Shown piece by piece: positions 62,719 to 64,000 of a DNA stretch of 64,000 bases (positions are counted from its first letter, which is position 1; every line of letters starts with the position of its first letter). The notes beneath the pieces are model-generated. The model was not told where the DNA came from and did not search any database. It saw only the letters and a list, made by a program, of their open reading frames with translations. This DNA is from Ferranicluibacter rubi. Its GTDB lineage: Bacteria; Pseudomonadota; Alphaproteobacteria; Rhizobiales; Rhizobiaceae. The translations under genes and the position numbers were made by a program. The stretch is from NCBI RefSeq assembly GCF_011603255.1, contig NZ_JAANCM010000004.1:186001-250000 (forward strand), written 5' to 3'.

Positions 62719-63381
62719 ATGACATCGTCTTTCGAAATGCTGAAAATCCGAAATGCCGGGGAATGGCAGGCCTATCGCGAACATGATTTCGTTTGCCGGC
62801 TGGGCGCGGGAACGCTGCCCGAAGAGGCCTTCCGCCATTATCTCAAGCAGGATTATCTCTTTCTCGTCCAGTTTGCCCGCGCCTGGGGCCTTGCCGTCTA
62901 CAAGAGCCGCGATCTCGATGAAATCCGCCAGGGGCTGGAAAGCCTGAAGGCCATCGTCGAGGTCGAGATCGGCCTACATGTCGGCTACTGCGCCGAATGG
63001 AGCATTCCGGAAAAAGCCCTTGCCGATGTGCCCCCATCGCCCGCAACCCTTGCCTATACCGATTACGTCCTCGAAACGGGCCTGCACGGCGACCTTACCG
63101 ACCTGCATGTAGCGCTTGCGCCCTGCATCATCGGCTATGGCGAGATTGCCCTCTGGCTCCAGGCCCAGCCTTTCCTGAAAACGGACGGCAACCCCTACAC
63201 GGCCTGGATCGAGATGTATGCGAGCCCCGACTATCAGGCGCTCGTCCGAAGCGAGATCGAATGGCTCGACCGCCGGCTTGCTAGCCTCGACGAAACAGCC
63301 ATCTCGTGCCTCTCCGGGATTTTCGGCAAGGCGACCCGGCTGGAAGCCGATTTCTGGCAGATGGGCCTCGATCTCACCTGA
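62719..63381 (+). CDS. tenA: TenA family aminopyrimidine aminohydrolase / thiaminase II
   Basis: A 220-residue all-helical TenA protein. Catalytic residues are in place: Asp45 (LKQDYLF), Cys136 (LAPCIIGYGEI) and Glu209 (LEADFWQMG). TenA hydrolyses aminomethyl-aminopyrimidine from degraded thiamine and returns the pyrimidine for reuse. It fits with the thiamine uptake and pyrophosphorylation genes at the other end of the window. No TPP riboswitch is visible upstream. The start at 62719 follows AAGGG. Confidence 0.92.
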   Translation: MTSSFEMLKIRNAGEWQAYREHDFVCRLGAGTLPEEAFRHYLKQDYLFLVQFARAWGLAVYKSRDLDEIRQGLESLKAIVEVEIGLHVGYCAEWSIPEKALADVPPSPATLAYTDYVLETGLHGDLTDLHVALAPCIIGYGEIALWLQAQPFLKTDGNPYTAWIEMYASPDYQALVRSEIEWLDRRLASLDETAISCLSGIFGKATRLEADFWQMGLDLT

Positions 63382-63530
63382 CGCGTGTCTGACTGCCCGC
63401 GATTTTCTCCCGGTGCGGGATTTCGAATTTCCGGAATATGCAGTAAGAGTTCCGCCATTTCGAAGAGATACGGCGCATTCTGCCGCCGTTTACCCCCTTA
63501 CTCCCATTTATCCAGACGGAACGGATCACC

Positions 63531-64000
63531 ATGGCACTTCCCAAAGACGTCAAGAAGGTCGTGCTCGCTTATTCGGGCGGGCTCGATACCTCCATCATCC
63601 TCAAGTGGCTGCAGACGGAACTCGGCGCGGAGGTCGTGACCTTCACCGCTGATCTCGGCCAGGGCGAGGAGCTGGAGCCGGCGCGCAAGAAGGCCGAGAT
63701 GATGGGCATCAAGGACATCTTCATCAAGGATGTCCGCGAGGAGTTCGTGCGCGACTTCGTCTTCCCGATGTTCCGCGCCAATGCCGTCTATGAAGGCGTC
63801 TACCTGCTCGGCACGTCGATCGCCCGCCCGCTGATCTCCAAGCACCTGATCGACATCGCCCGGGAAACCGGCGCCGACGCGATCGCTCACGGCGCGACCG
63901 GCAAGGGCAATGACCAGGTCCGCTTCGAGCTGTCGGCCTATGCGCTCAACCCCGACATCAAGATCATCGCACCCTGGCGCGACTGGTCGTTCAAGAGCCG
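63531..64000 (+). CDS. argG: Argininosuccinate synthase, 5' part
   Basis: The first 156 residues of argininosuccinate synthase, which joins citrulline and aspartate using ATP in arginine synthesis; the gene continues past the window. The N-type PP-loop YSGGLDTS (14-21) and [19 protein letters not shown] and [15 protein letters not shown] (in part) are unmistakable. The ATG is preceded by ACGGA. The 149-bp spacer after tenA contains no recognised feature. Confidence 0.96.
   Translation, partial: MALPKDVKKVVLAYSGGLDTSIILKWLQTELGAEVVTFTADLGQGEELEPARKKAEMMGIKDIFIKDVREEFVRDFVFPMFRANAVYEGVYLLGTSIARPLISKHLIDIARETGADAIAHGATGKGNDQVRFELSAYALNPDIKIIAPWRDWSFKS

Overview
The window is a 64-kb piece of a high-GC alphaproteobacterial chromosome, almost certainly from a member of the Rhizobiaceae (Rhizobium/Agrobacterium/Ensifer/Shinella group). 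The evidence is the gene content and order: an F1-only ATP synthase operon (atpHAGDC), the ffh-aroQ-rpsP-rimM-trmD/rplS/leuC block, dapF-mtaB-ftsY-yciB, a ccmABCDG cluster divergent from acnA, an RpoH2-type sigma factor with an EcfG-type promoter, and families typical of the order (UPF0314/DUF2585, DUF2794, IalB-like, LysDH-like). No prophage, insertion sequence, CRISPR array, rRNA or tRNA was recognised. The window is dense core chromosome with small accessory insertions.

Layout. 1-5.0 kb: thiamine block. An ABC-F ATPase (cut by the window edge) and thiamine pyrophosphokinase run leftwards; a promoter and TPP riboswitch drive thiBPQ rightwards. 5.3-9.4 kb: M48 lipoprotein protease, rpoH2, a GNAT acetyltransferase behind a CtrA-like site, and ppa. 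9.5-12.6 kb: Lrp-type regulator divergent from a saccharopine/lysine dehydrogenase, then mannose-1-phosphate guanylyltransferase. 12.8-17.9 kb: atpHAGDC with a heptamer inverted-repeat array between atpD and atpC. 18.1-24.1 kb: DUF4345 membrane protein, priA, a lysophospholipid-type acyltransferase, xerC, TraB/GumN protein. 24.2-30.5 kb: leuC, a CASTOR/POLLUX-like channel, an amino-acid ABC permease and binding protein without an ATPase, and an NTF2-like secreted protein. 30.5-35.9 kb: translation and secretion block (rplS, TSUP permease, trmD, rimM, rpsP, aroQ, ffh). 36.2-43.7 kb: Tat-exported metallo-hydrolase with a ureohydrolase, then dapF-mtaB-ftsY-GFA-yciB-DUF2585 in a tight operon. 43.6-49.5 kb: cytochrome c maturation genes and acnA. 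49.7-57.0 kb: DUF1223, a long inverted repeat, DUF2794, GNAT, BI-1/YccA, YbbAP-like exporter pair and tesA. 57.1-64 kb: thpR, phhB-type dehydratase, DUF1232, ECF sigma factor, IalB-like protein, rlmN, two tiny membrane proteins, LysE exporter, tenA and the start of argG.

The genes mostly serve core functions. Two themes link distant parts. Thiamine: uptake (thiBPQ), pyrophosphorylation and TenA salvage lie at opposite ends of the window. Stress: rpoH2 sits behind a near-perfect EcfG promoter, and a DUF1232 gene has an RpoH-like promoter. I found no convincing new multi-gene system. The best candidates for a second look are the channel homologue, the atpD-atpC repeat array, the 58-bp inverted repeat at 50.6 kb, the tandem small membrane proteins, and the ECF sigma gene with no adjacent anti-sigma gene.
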